Assembly: GCF_009741265.1 (NCBI RefSeq)
Contig: NZ_WOWL01000001.1
Span: 2,418,001 to 2,482,000, forward strand
DNA: 64,000 nucleotides
Reading direction: 5' to 3'
DNA from: Pseudarthrobacter sp. GA104
GTDB lineage: Bacteria > Actinomycetota > Actinomycetes > Actinomycetales > Micrococcaceae
The position numbers and the translations under genes are program-made. The notes beneath the pieces were generated by a model. The model was given only the letters and a program-made list of their open reading frames with translations. It did no database searches and had not been told where the DNA came from. Shown piece after piece: positions 28,104 through 37,277 of this stretch. Position 1 is the stretch's first letter. The number at the start of each line of letters is the position of its first letter.

Positions 28104-28990
28104 TTGACTGCGCCCTGGGTCAGGCCGGACATTACCCAGCGCTGGGTAAAGAGGTAGACGACGATCGCCGGCGCCATCGCCATCAGGTACGAGGCGAAGG
28201 CGACGTTGTAGCTGTTGCTGAACTGCGTCTGGAAGATCTTCTGCAGCACCGGGATCGTCTGCAGTTCCGGGTCGGAAATGATGAGTGACGGCATCATGAA
28301 GTCGTTCCATGACGCGATGAAGGCGAAGATGCCCACCGTTGCACTCATCGGCCCGAGCAGGGGGAAGATGAGCTTCCAGAACACCTGCCACGTGCCGGCG
28401 CCGTCAATGCGCATGCTTTCCTCCAGCTCCAGCGGGATGGAGCGCAGGAAGGCCGTAAAAAGCATCGTGTTGAACGCCAGGGCAAACACGATGTGCAGGA
28501 TCGCGACGCCGAGTGGATTGTCCAGTCCGACAAGGCCCGTGAGCTGGATCTGCGGCAGCGCCACCACGGGGAACGGGATGAACATCGCCGCGAGCAGGTA
28601 GAAGAAGGACCAGCGGAAGAGCCGGCGGTCCCAGTTGCGGACGATCGCGTAGGCTGCCAGCGCCGACACGATGATCTCCCCCGCAACGGCGGTCACGGAC
28701 ACGAACACCGAGATTCCGAAGCCGCGCGGGAAGTTCGTGAGCGTCCATGCCTGGACGAAACTGTCGAAGGTCAGGGGGCTTGGCAGCGAGAAGGCGTTGC
28801 CGTCCACCGCCTGGCCGGTGGTTTTGAAGGCCATGCTGATGGTGACGTACAGCGGGACGAGCACGCTGAGCGTGCAGACGATAAGGATGATGGTCGCAGG
28901 CCAGTTGCTGCGTTTTTTGCCGGCGCGGATCGGATGTTTCTTCCCGGCGGCCGTGGGTCCTGCTGTGATGGTGCTGGGTGCGCTGCTCAT
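28100..28990 (-). CDS. Sugar ABC transporter permease (MalG type)
   Basis: A 296-residue inner-membrane permease with about six membrane segments and the conserved EAA loop (ELEESMRIDGAGTWQVFWKLIFPLLGP, about 190-216). It belongs to the carbohydrate-uptake CUT1 family. It starts at the ATG at 28990, overlapping the partner permease by four bases (ATGA), with a polar N-terminal tail before the first membrane segment (WPATIILIVCTLSVLVPLYV). It forms the channel with the next permease. No ATPase gene is present in the cluster. Confidence 0.92.
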   Translation of the reverse strand: MSSAPSTITAGPTAAGKKHPIRAGKKRSNWPATIILIVCTLSVLVPLYVTISMAFKTTGQAVDGNAFSLPSPLTFDSFVQAWTLTNFPRGFGISVFVSVTAVAGEIIVSALAAYAIVRNWDRRLFRWSFFYLLAAMFIPFPVVALPQIQLTGLVGLDNPLGVAILHIVFALAFNTMLFTAFLRSIPLELEESMRIDGAGTWQVFWKLIFPLLGPMSATVGIFAFIASWNDFMMPSLIISDPELQTIPVLQKIFQTQFSNSYNVAFASYLMAMAPAIVVYLFTQRWVMSGLTQGAVK

Positions 28991-29925
28991 GCTGCGACCC
29001 CTCCTTTGCCACGAGTGAAGCGAAGCTGGATGAGTGCGATGACGATGCTGATGAGGAAGAAGATCACGGCATTGGCCATCTGGTACGCGTAGTCGCCGCC
29101 TTCGAAGCCACGGAAGATCGACATCGCGACGCTGCGTGTGGCGACTCCGGGGCCGCCGTCGGTAAGGCCAACGATGATGTCGTAGGCGTTGAGGTAGTTC
29201 TTGAAGCCAAGGACCATATTGATGACCGCATATCCGGCGACCAGCGGCAGGGTGATGTGCCGCAGGTTGTGCCAGGGCGAAGCTCCGTCGATGGAGCTTG
29301 CCTCGTAGACCTCGGCAGGAACCGTGAGAAGCCCTGCGATGTAAATCAGCATCGCACTCGGAATGGACTGCCACGCCGCGACGAAGACGATCGCCAGCCA
29401 CGCCAGATCGGGGTTGGCGAGGATGCTCGTCGCCAGCGGTTCGATTCCCATGCTTTGGCCCACAAGCGGCAGCGAGTTCGAGAAGAGGTACTGGAAGACG
29501 AACGCGATGACGATGCCCGAAATCACCATGGGGATAACGAATACCGTGCGCAGTGCAGCGCGGAAGCGGACACGGGACGTGAGTCCCAGCGCCAGGAGGA
29601 AGGCCACGGCGTTGACGGCGATGACGGTCACGAGCGCAAAGGCGAGCGTGAAGCCGTAGGCGCTGAGGACCCCTTCATCCTGGAAAACCGCTATGAAGTT
29701 CCGGATGCCGATGAAGTCGAAGTCGCCGAAGCCGACGGAGTTCGTGAAGCTGTAGACGAATCCGAGTACAGCCGGCAGCGTGACGGCGACGGTGAAAATC
29801 GCCAGCGCCGGGAACAGGAAGAAGTAGTAGATCGGATCGAGGCGGCGCTTTCGCGCAACCGTCGCTCTGGTCGCTGCCGGGGCCGTCACCACCGCTCTAG
29901 TGGAAGGCTTAGTCGTCGATGACAT
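28987..29925 (-). CDS. Sugar ABC transporter permease (MalF type)
   Basis: A 312-residue membrane protein with six predicted segments, starting with YYFFLFPALAIFTVAVTLPA. The EAA motif (VYEASSIDGASPWHNLRHITLPL, near 220-245) is intact and is followed by the typical FKNYLNAYDIIVGLTDGGPG segment of CUT1 permeases. It lies 39 bases after the substrate-binding protein gene and overlaps the second permease. The likely cargo is an isomalto- or malto-oligosaccharide, judged from the linked hydrolases. Confidence 0.92.
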   Translation of the reverse strand: MSSTTKPSTRAVVTAPAATRATVARKRRLDPIYYFFLFPALAIFTVAVTLPAVLGFVYSFTNSVGFGDFDFIGIRNFIAVFQDEGVLSAYGFTLAFALVTVIAVNAVAFLLALGLTSRVRFRAALRTVFVIPMVISGIVIAFVFQYLFSNSLPLVGQSMGIEPLATSILANPDLAWLAIVFVAAWQSIPSAMLIYIAGLLTVPAEVYEASSIDGASPWHNLRHITLPLVAGYAVINMVLGFKNYLNAYDIIVGLTDGGPGVATRSVAMSIFRGFEGGDYAYQMANAVIFFLISIVIALIQLRFTRGKGGVAA

Positions 29926-29964
29926 GAATGGTCCTCGTTTCGTGCATTAGAACGGAAGTGGTGG

Positions 29965-31241
29965 TCACGCGCGGAAAGCCAGGCGCGCCCAGTCGGCGTC
30001 AAGCCGGCGCAGCGTGCTCTCGACGTCGGCGCCGCCGATGATCGACTGAAGATAGTTCGCGGCGGGAATGGAGTTCGGAATGAACTGTGAGGCTCCCATG
30101 TAGAAGCGGCCGTCGTCGTAGTACTTCTGCATCTCAACGATCCGGGGGTCGGTCACCGCTGGCGCGTCCTTGGTGGTGCCAAAGCCCAGGAATTCGGCGT
30201 TGTAGGAGTTCTGGATCTCCGGCTCCATGAGGTATTGAAGGAAGTCGCGGGCACCCTCCTGGGCGTTGGCGACTTCGGGAACCCAGAGCGAAAGGTCGAT
30301 GTTAACGCGGACCTTCAGGTCGGCGGGGTCGCCGGTCATCGGCAGCGGAAAGGTGCCGAGATCCACATCTGTGCCGGCCTTTTCAATCTCTCCGAAGGCC
30401 CACGGCCCCTGGAAGTACATCGCTGCCTGCCCCTGCGCCATGGCAGTGTTGCCGTCCCCGTAGCCGCGGCTGGACGCATCGGGGTTGACGTACGACGTCA
30501 GCTGGACCATGCGCTTCACTGGCTCAAGCAGCGTTTTCTGGAACGACACCTCGGAATCCGGTCCGACCTTCTCGCCGATCCGGTGCATTGCCTTGTAGAA
30601 GTCGCGCACGTCGACCATGCCGCCGACCGTGTAGTCGAACAGGCCCTGGGCAATCGTCCAGGGGTCGCGGAAAGTGCCGTAGATCGGTGTGATGCCGGCT
30701 GCCTTGAGCACCTCGCAGACCTCGATCAGTTCATCCCAGGTTGTCGGGACGGACAGCCCGTTCTGTTCGAAGATGCGGCGGTTGTAGATGACTGAGGCAG
30801 CCATGACCGAGTAGGGGATGACGCTCGTACGGCCCGGGTAGGTGGGATACCAGTTCGTAAGGTCGAGGACGTCGTCCCGGATGGAAGCTGCTGCCGGAAG
30901 ATCCGAAAGGTCCGAGAGCGCCCCGCGCTCCATGAACCTGGCCATCTCAAGGTTGTAGTTGAGGCAACCGAGATCCGGCGGACTGCTGCGCACAAAGCTG
31001 GCAGAAAGATTTGTCGCCATGTCATGCAGGACGCGGACCTGGTCCTGCGACGCGGAAAACTTTGCCGCCAGATCGCGGAAGTATGGGACAGCTTCAGGTT
31101 TGGACTGGTGGAACGTGACGGTGGGGCGTGTGCCTCCCGGTGCACAACCGGCCAGGGCGAAAGCGGCCAGCGCCCCCCGGAAGCGGCAAGGAAGGTGCGA
31201 CGGGAGACTCGCGTCCCGGCGGACGTCAAAGGTGGCAACAT
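29965..31241 (-). CDS. Sugar ABC transporter substrate-binding lipoprotein, apparent frameshift in signal peptide
   Basis: The main frame (from 31020 down) encodes 351 residues of a CUT1-type solute-binding protein (TSVIPYSVMAASVIYNRRIF, PTTWDELIEVCEVLKAAGITPI, MYFQGPWAFGEIEKAG) but has no good start. An ATG at 31239-31241, four bases after AGGAG, opens a frame with a twin-arginine signal (RVSRRTFLAASGG). At a run of six Gs (plus-strand Cs at 31173-31178) that frame is lost. The other frame continues with ALAAFALAGCAPGG, which holds a lipobox (LAGC), and reads on into the mature protein. Seven Gs would join them. The gene is therefore either mutated or carries a sequencing error. Its neighbours indicate oligosaccharide capture at the membrane. 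Confidence 0.85.
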
Positions 31242-31321
31242 CGGCTCCTAAGTCGAATTTATTTGGATCTTATATTTAGGTCCTATATGAGGATGGGGGA
31301 TGCGGGCGATATCGTCAAGGG
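31242..31321. promoter_or_regulatory. Divergent promoter region between the transporter operon and the ROK regulator
   Basis: This 80-base AT-rich stretch contains the dyad GGATC-N9-GGTCC (31265-31283), which also reads as direct repeats GGATCTTATAT / GGTCCTATAT. On the minus strand TATAAG could be a -10 box for the transporter operon. On the plus strand TATCGT (31310-31315) ends six bases before the regulator ATG, consistent with a leaderless mRNA. The regulator probably binds the dyad and controls both directions. Confidence 0.45.
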
Positions 31322-32551
31322 ATGAATACGACGTCGGCGAGCTCAACGCAGCTGTTGCGGCAAATCAACTCCGATGCACTGCTTCGCTTCGCCCTCGAGG
31401 AACAGGTGTTCACAGCCGGAGAGGCCATGGCCGCGACCGGGCTGACACGCGCCACGGTACTCGGCGTCTGCGACGGTCTGGTCGACATTGGCTGGCTTGA
31501 GGAAGTGGAGGACGGGCAGTCCGATGGCCGTACTCACAAAGGCCGGCCGGCCCGCCGCTACCAAGTGCGTGAGGCTGCCGGTGTTGTTGTTGGGCTGGAC
31601 GCGGGGGAGTCCTACTTCACGGCGATCGTCGCCGACCTGCGCGGCCGCGAGCTGAACACGCGTCGACAAAGTATTGACTCGCATGCGCTGGGGCGTGCCG
31701 GCCGCGGTGCGAGTGCACGGGAGATGATCCGTCTGACCCTCCGCGACATCGGACGCACCCTCGACGACGTCTTACTTACCGTCGTCGGCGTTCCCGCGCC
31801 GATCGACGCTTATGGCATGTCCCCCGAAGGCGACTTCTGGCATCTGATGAATTCCGGCTTCGCGTCCCATCTGCCGGGCATGGTCATCGTCGAGAATGAC
31901 GCCAACCTCGCCGCTATCGCCGAACGCGCCCACGACCCGTCAGCTAATCAAGCAACGTTGCTGACAGGCGAGCGATTCGGCGCCGGCCTGATCGTCGATG
32001 GGCACTTGCTGAGAGGACCGCGGGGCGGCGCAGGCGAGATGCGATTCCTCGACACTCTTACCGCCGGCAAGTTCGTGCCCGACGAAGGGGGCACGGACGG
32101 GTTTGGCGCACTTGCGCGGAAATGGGCACGCTCGCGCGTTCACTCATACGAGGGCAAAACCATGCTGCGGCACATCCCCGAGGGGGAAATCACCGCGGAG
32201 GACGTCTTCCAGGCAGCCCGCGAGGGAGATCCGTTCGCGGCGGACATCATCGCCCGGCTCGGGGACCGACTGGCGCGGATTGCGGTTGTGCTCTCCAGCC
32301 TTCTGGACGTTGAACGCGTCATCATCGCAGGAGGGATTTCACGGGCCATCGAACCTGTCCTCGAACACGCACGCACCCTGCTGCGCACGGATTCGGACCT
32401 GCCGCTGCCGGAACTCGTTGCGAGCACATTGGGAGCGGAGGTGGTGGTCAGAGGCGCCATCGAGTCCGCTTTGACACGGATCAAACACGAACCTGGCGCG
32501 TTCCTCCCGCGGCCGCCCGTTCCTGAAGAGCTGCGGGGCAAACTCCAGTGA
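31322..32551 (+). CDS. ROK-family transcriptional regulator of the oligosaccharide operon
   Basis: The product has 409 residues. A winged-helix DNA-binding domain (about 10-80, with AGEAMAATGLTRATVLGVCDGLVDIGWL) is followed by a ROK sugar-kinase-like fold (GVVVGLDAGESYFTAIVADLRG, IVENDANLAAIAE, VERVIIAGGISRAIEPV). The conserved phosphate-loop glycines are altered (GLDAGESY), as expected for regulators that bind but do not phosphorylate sugar. Only AAGGG touches the ATG, too close for a Shine-Dalgarno. It is divergent from the binding-protein/permease/GH13/ppgK operon and probably represses it. Glucose or an oligosaccharide as effector is inferred. Confidence 0.88.
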   Translation: MNTTSASSTQLLRQINSDALLRFALEEQVFTAGEAMAATGLTRATVLGVCDGLVDIGWLEEVEDGQSDGRTHKGRPARRYQVREAAGVVVGLDAGESYFTAIVADLRGRELNTRRQSIDSHALGRAGRGASAREMIRLTLRDIGRTLDDVLLTVVGVPAPIDAYGMSPEGDFWHLMNSGFASHLPGMVIVENDANLAAIAERAHDPSANQATLLTGERFGAGLIVDGHLLRGPRGGAGEMRFLDTLTAGKFVPDEGGTDGFGALARKWARSRVHSYEGKTMLRHIPEGEITAEDVFQAAREGDPFAADIIARLGDRLARIAVVLSSLLDVERVIIAGGISRAIEPVLEHARTLLRTDSDLPLPELVASTLGAEVVVRGAIESALTRIKHEPGAFLPRPPVPEELRGKLQ

Positions 32552-32571
32552 AACCGGTATGCCGAATGAGG

Positions 32572-32603
32572 AAGGCGGGGCCGGAGTTTTCCGGCCCCGC
32601 CTT
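32572..32603. terminator. Bidirectional terminator between the ROK regulator and glucodextranase genes
   Basis: A 14-bp perfect stem (AAGGCGGGGCCGGA, loop GTTT, and its complement) sits between two convergent genes, 20 bases from one stop and 12 from the other. Confidence 0.8.
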
Positions 32604-32614
32604 GAGATTAGGAC

Positions 32615-35600
32615 TTATGGTTTCAGCCCGACCATGGGAACCACAACGGGTGATGCTGCTTGCCAGTCAAGAACCGCGGCCTGGCTTTGGCCCTCGCGGA
32701 CAACCACATCCAGGGCATTTGGATCGCTGGTGTCGGTATCCCGTGAAGGTGTGCTGCCGTCGAATACGCCGGCGCCGCCGCCGAAGCGCCACTCCTTGAT
32801 CCAGGACGGATCTCCGGCCGCCCAGTATCCGCCGTCGTAGACGGGACGTACGTTGCCGATGCCCTCACCTGGTTCGGCGTTTCCAAACATGGCAACGGCG
32901 AATTTTGCGGAGGCAGGATTCAGGTTGCCCAAGCCAGCCTTGGGCACCATGGTGACGATCTGGCGGGCTTCCGGCACCGTCAGCAGTGTCACGGCTGACG
33001 TGCGGGTTCCGTCAGGAGCATAAACGCCCGCCCCGTCGAAGCGACCGTCGGTGACAACGACGGAATCCCAGGCATCTTCGACGTTCATGTTTGTGCCCGG
33101 CAGGGCCGGGGTGGGGGTCGTATCGCCGTTGCTGAGGTAGACGTTGATCCGCTGGTGTGAGATGCCCTGACCGCCCCAGGGGTTGGTGACCTCGCCTGCA
33201 ATGGTGGTGACAAACGCGTAGTTATCGTCGGCATCATAGACGTCGACGTCAGTGAGGTCGAAGGCGCCGGGGACGTAGGCCGGGTTGCTCGGGTAGGTGT
33301 AGCTTCCAGGACCGTTGTCATCTCCAGACGGGTCCTGCAGTCCGCCGATGCGGGTGCCGTAATGCAGGACGGTCCGGTCCTCGACGGCAGTGCCGCCGTC
33401 GGCTCCCACGGCGGCTACGGTCACTGTGTTCTTGGTGCCGGTAAGGGATACGTCCAATGAGAACTTGGATGTGCCGTCGCCCGTCGGGGTAAGCGGGGCC
33501 TCGGCAACATTACCGTTGACGGAAACGTATACCTTGGCTGCAGCCGTGATGCCAGCGACAGTGGTGCTGGGGGAGTCGGAAGTGCTGAGCTGGGCAGGTG
33601 ATTCGACCGTAAGTGCGGGTTCGGCGACAGCGCCTGAACCGTACCGCCGAGCAACGTTCTGCGGTGTCTCAACCGGTGATCCGTTTTCCATGCCCGCAGC
33701 AAGCCGCACGTACTGTGCCATTGCCCACGAGAGCGGCGAGGCGGAGCCGGTGCTGCGACCCAGTTCGTGGCGGTAAGTTGTCGGTTCATCCTGGTCCCAA
33801 ACCTGCTCGGGAATCATGAATCCGTCGTTGGCTGCGGAGTGCATGGTTGCCAGGTACGGGAGCGCATCCTGACCGTTAGCCAGCGCGTATTCGCCCCGCT
33901 CACCGGTCAGCAGCGGCCAGAGTCGTCCGATTCCGGTCCCGTCCCATGGCGAACCGTCGGCCTTTTCCCCGTAGCCGTCGTACGTGTAGCGATGCCACAT
34001 GCGGCCGCCTGGGGTGTCCTGTGAAATGGAGGCGTCTGTCTCGGCAAGGGAATCCGCGACGTGCGCATCGGCGGGCGGCTTCACGCCAAGCCGGACAAAC
34101 TCCAGGAAGCCGGCGTCCAGCACGGCGTTCTCCGGATGGATGCCTGCACCGTTGCCCCAGTCGCGGACAGCGCCATCGTTGGGGTCGCCGCTTCCGCTGA
34201 TGCGCAAGTAGTAGTTGCCGTCACCTACCGGTCCGTTGGTCGTGAACATCCACTTTTCCGTGTTGCGCTGCCACTCGTCCGCAGTGGCCCGATAAATCGC
34301 AGCGGAAGCGGCGTCACCATTCCCTTCTGCTATGTCTCCGGCAGCCGCCAGGGCGGCGATCTGCGACGCCAGGGTCGACGTTGAATATCCGCCTGTTTCC
34401 TCCCAGCGTTCCTGCGGGGTCTTGGGGCCGGCGGCAACAAGATAGTCCGCTGCGGGCTTGAGTTCTTTGGCGTAGAAGTCAGCATCTGTGCGTCCAATTT
34501 GGCTCGCCAGCAGGATGGGAAACGCTGTTTCATCCAACTGGATCCCGTTCTGGCCCACGGTTCCGTCAACCTTCGACGTCTGCGGGAAATGTCCGTCCGG
34601 CAACTGCTGATACTTGAACAGCCACTCAACGCCGCGGCGGGCAGCTTCCTCGTCCCCGGCAGCGAGCAGGGCAGTCACCGATTGGTACATGTCACGTGCC
34701 CACACCGCGTGGTATCCCTCACGGTGTTGCTCGGCGTTCGCTACCTGCCCCCACGGCGTGGTCAGCGATGCGATGAAGGCCCCCGGGAAGGTCTTGTCTT
34801 CATGGGCTTTGACCGTCATCAGGGAGACGTTGTACTGCGTCAGAAGATCACCGTCCAGGGCCTTGGCCGGCTTGTCCAGGGATTGCAGGTACTGCTTCCA
34901 TTCTTTGGTGTACTCCTTCGACACTCTGGGGAAGCCTTGCTTCACGCTCGCGTTTGCGGTCTCGAGGGCCTCCTGCGCATTCGCGCCAAAGCCCAGGGCA
35001 AGGGAGAATTCCGTCTTTGCTCCCGTCAGCGCGATCGTTCCCGTCTGGGCGATATTCCCGGGCCCGGCGCCGGTGTAGGCGCCGTCGAGTCTGCCATCTG
35101 CACCAAGGTCCGTTCCGCCGTCGCTGGTGCCGACATATCCGGTGCTGGTGGCGCTGAATCCTGAGCTTGAAACCACTGCGGAGGCAACCGGGGTGTCCGG
35201 AATGGAAAGGTCTTCTGCCACCAGGGCATTACCGACAGTCCTGCCGGAGTCCCCGCCGGAAGTGCCGGCCAGGGAAGGATCGAACAGGGCATGGAGCTGG
35301 TAATTCCCGCCGTCGAGCACCTCGAAGGTAACCCCGAGCATCACAGCAGAGCGCTGCGGGTCTGTCACATAGGTTTTCGTCAACCGCCAGCGACTGGCAC
35401 TGTCTTCAGTGATCTGCCGGTAGCTCAGCGCCTGCGGGTCAGCGAGCTCCACCCGCCGGGTCGTGTCCTCATTCTCACGCTGGGTGCGGGATCCGTCGCT
35501 GACGGCAAACTGGAGTTCGCGGGTATTGGGGGTGTCTGCGCGCGGGTAGTACACCTCGCTGAGGGTCCCCTCTGTCAGGGTGTACCAGACCTTCGAAGCT

Positions 35601-35770
35601 GTGCTGACGGACGAGCCAACGCCCTCCTTGTCGCCTTTTGTCCACGTCGCGGAAGCCCCCGGCGCCCCCGGCGCGGGTTCTGCTTCTGCGCTGGCAGGGG
35701 AAAAGGCGACAGTCGACGCCGCAACTGCAAGGGCGACGGCGGCGCAGCCCGTTCTAAGGTGATGCTTCAT
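32615..35770 (-). CDS. Secreted glucodextranase, glycoside hydrolase family 15
   Basis: This 1051-residue secreted exo-enzyme releases beta-D-glucose from the non-reducing ends of dextran-like alpha-1,6-glucans. A signal peptide (1-28, cut after SPASA) is followed by the N-terminal beta domain (about 40-290), the (alpha/alpha)6 catalytic domain (about 300-700), an Ig-like domain (about 715-790) and a C-terminal domain with PSGDDNGPGSYTYPSNPAY. RWEE (457-458) and PEQVWD (655) sit where the acid and base glutamates of A. globiformis I42 glucodextranase (430 and 628, mature numbering, from memory) are expected. The start at 35770 has GAGGAG five bases upstream. It has its own promoter region, divergent from a second ROK gene. 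Confidence 0.92.
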   Translation of the reverse strand: MKHHLRTGCAAVALAVAASTVAFSPASAEAEPAPGAPGASATWTKGDKEGVGSSVSTASKVWYTLTEGTLSEVYYPRADTPNTRELQFAVSDGSRTQRENEDTTRRVELADPQALSYRQITEDSASRWRLTKTYVTDPQRSAVMLGVTFEVLDGGNYQLHALFDPSLAGTSGGDSGRTVGNALVAEDLSIPDTPVASAVVSSSGFSATSTGYVGTSDGGTDLGADGRLDGAYTGAGPGNIAQTGTIALTGAKTEFSLALGFGANAQEALETANASVKQGFPRVSKEYTKEWKQYLQSLDKPAKALDGDLLTQYNVSLMTVKAHEDKTFPGAFIASLTTPWGQVANAEQHREGYHAVWARDMYQSVTALLAAGDEEAARRGVEWLFKYQQLPDGHFPQTSKVDGTVGQNGIQLDETAFPILLASQIGRTDADFYAKELKPAADYLVAAGPKTPQERWEETGGYSTSTLASQIAALAAAGDIAEGNGDAASAAIYRATADEWQRNTEKWMFTTNGPVGDGNYYLRISGSGDPNDGAVRDWGNGAGIHPENAVLDAGFLEFVRLGVKPPADAHVADSLAETDASISQDTPGGRMWHRYTYDGYGEKADGSPWDGTGIGRLWPLLTGERGEYALANGQDALPYLATMHSAANDGFMIPEQVWDQDEPTTYRHELGRSTGSASPLSWAMAQYVRLAAGMENGSPVETPQNVARRYGSGAVAEPALTVESPAQLSTSDSPSTTVAGITAAAKVYVSVNGNVAEAPLTPTGDGTSKFSLDVSLTGTKNTVTVAAVGADGGTAVEDRTVLHYGTRIGGLQDPSGDDNGPGSYTYPSNPAYVPGAFDLTDVDVYDADDNYAFVTTIAGEVTNPWGGQGISHQRINVYLSNGDTTPTPALPGTNMNVEDAWDSVVVTDGRFDGAGVYAPDGTRTSAVTLLTVPEARQIVTMVPKAGLGNLNPASAKFAVAMFGNAEPGEGIGNVRPVYDGGYWAAGDPSWIKEWRFGGGAGVFDGSTPSRDTDTSDPNALDVVVREGQSQAAVLDWQAASPVVVPMVGLKP

Positions 35771-35887
35771 TGCTCTCCTCGGTTTTTGAGCACCTGGTAT
35801 CCCCATCAGTGCTCTCGGGACGAATATATAAAAGCCGTTAATAAACGCACCCCTAGTATGGTGAGCAGTACATAAGCCGGTCAAGGG
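35771..35887. promoter_or_regulatory. Divergent promoter region between glucodextranase and second ROK regulator
   Basis: The region contains an AT-rich core (TATATAAAAGCCGTTAATAA near 35824-35843), with TATATT as a possible -10 box for the glucodextranase gene on the minus strand. On the other side GTCAAGGGATG precedes the regulator exactly as in front of the first ROK gene. No clear palindrome was found. Confidence 0.4.
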
Positions 35888-37117
35888 ATGGCGTTGAAAA
35901 ACAGCACAAGAAAAACGGAGGCCACGCTCCCCGTGCTCCGCAAGATCTCCGCCTCGGCCGTGATGGGAGCCCTCGTTTCCGGCGCCAAACTGGATGCCAG
36001 CGGCCTCATGGAAGCGACCGGCCTTTCACGGCCTACCGTCCTGGCCGTCTGCGACGAACTGCTCAAGCTGGGATGGCTGACCGAAGACGGGACCCGCCCG
36101 GGATTGCCCACGCGAAGCGGACGCCCATCACGACGGTTCGGGCTGAATGCCAGGGCCGGCTACGTGCTGGGGATCGACCTCGGAGCCACAAAACTGCAGC
36201 TGTGCTTGTCCGACCTCGCTGGCACCATCGTCGCCGAATGGTCAGAAAAGTGGCGCGACGAGCACCTCGGGGCGCCTGAACGCCTACTGGTCGCACGGAA
36301 GGCCACACGGGAAGTCCTGGCCCGGTCCGGCGTGGATCCGTCCAAGGTGATGGCGGCCGGGATGGCAGTGCCTGCCCCCGTCAGGCCAAACGGACATGCG
36401 GTTGCGCTGGAGTCATACCTGCCGGGGCTTTCCTCCCTGGACCTCCGCCTAGCCCTCCGACCGGACTTCAACTGGCCACTGATCGTCGACAATGACGCCA
36501 ACCTCGCTGTCATCGCCGAGCGCTGGATCGGCGTAGCCCAGGACCTCGATGACGTCGTGGTGCTCCTCTCCGGCGAGCGGTTGGGTGCCGGGATCTACAT
36601 TGGCGGCCGGCTCATTCGCGGCGGAGGGTCAGCCGGTGAAATGCGGTTCCTCGAACTGGTGGAAGGCGTAGGGAATACAGACGCCATTGGCGGCATGTGC
36701 CGGGAACTGGGGGCTATTGCTGCCGCAGACATACTGGACGGCGAGCGGCCGGGATCCCCGAACAGCAGCGAGCTGCTGCGTCTCTGCGGCGGAGTTCCGG
36801 CCGCGGTGAACGCCGAGATGGTGATCGAGGCGGCCCGGAAGGGCGACCCCGCAGCATCCGAAGTGATCGATATAGTCACGGAGCGCACAGCCCGTGCCAT
36901 TGCTGTTGTAGCTACCCTCCTGGATCCCCAGCTGATCGTACTCTCCGGCGGCCCGGCAGGGGCGGGGGATGTCCTCATCCCGTCGCTCGACGAAAAGCTG
37001 AAAGAGCTTAATTCCGCTCACCCACGCCTCGCCGCCTCGACACTCACTGACCATGCGGCCCTCCGCGGGGCAGTCCGGGTCGCGCTTGACCACGCCTTTG
37101 CATTGTTACTGGACTAG
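35888..37117 (+). CDS. Second ROK-family transcriptional regulator
   Basis: A 409-residue paralogue of the regulator at 31322, with the same length and layout. The DNA-binding domain is at about 15-75 (VMGALVSGAKLDASGLMEATGLSRPTVLAVCDELLKLGWL), then a ROK fold with VLGIDLGATKLQLCLSDLAG, LIVDNDANLAVIAERW and LIVLSGGPAGAGDVLIPS. Its phosphate loop (GIDLGATK) is closer to true ROK proteins than that of the first paralogue. It is divergent from the glucodextranase gene, which it most likely controls. A bidirectional terminator follows. The two ROK genes suggest separate control of extracellular degradation and uptake. Confidence 0.88.
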   Translation: MALKNSTRKTEATLPVLRKISASAVMGALVSGAKLDASGLMEATGLSRPTVLAVCDELLKLGWLTEDGTRPGLPTRSGRPSRRFGLNARAGYVLGIDLGATKLQLCLSDLAGTIVAEWSEKWRDEHLGAPERLLVARKATREVLARSGVDPSKVMAAGMAVPAPVRPNGHAVALESYLPGLSSLDLRLALRPDFNWPLIVDNDANLAVIAERWIGVAQDLDDVVVLLSGERLGAGIYIGGRLIRGGGSAGEMRFLELVEGVGNTDAIGGMCRELGAIAAADILDGERPGSPNSSELLRLCGGVPAAVNAEMVIEAARKGDPAASEVIDIVTERTARAIAVVATLLDPQLIVLSGGPAGAGDVLIPSLDEKLKELNSAHPRLAASTLTDHAALRGAVRVALDHAFALLLD

Positions 37118-37191
37118 GACAGAATCCTGGCAGGGGTAGCGATCCGTGTGACGGTGGTTCGCCTATCAATGGAGGCCTTGGCGGAACGCTA

Positions 37192-37243
37192 AAGGAAGGG
37201 GCGACGGCGGCACTGAGGTGAGTGCCGTCGTCGCCCCTTCCTT
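37192..37243. terminator. Strong bidirectional terminator
   Basis: A 23-bp stem with one G-T wobble (AAGGAAGGGGCGACGGCGGCACT side at 37192-37214, partner 37221-37243, 6-base loop) lies between the convergent ROK and permease genes. Confidence 0.85.
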
Positions 37244-37277
37244 GAAGACCGTCAGCTGACGGTTTAGGACACTTGCC

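Noticed and set aside
26331..28391. 686-codon version of the GH13 enzyme
   Set aside because: The first 96 codons lie in another frame of the permease gene; the GTGA overlap gives a normal start.
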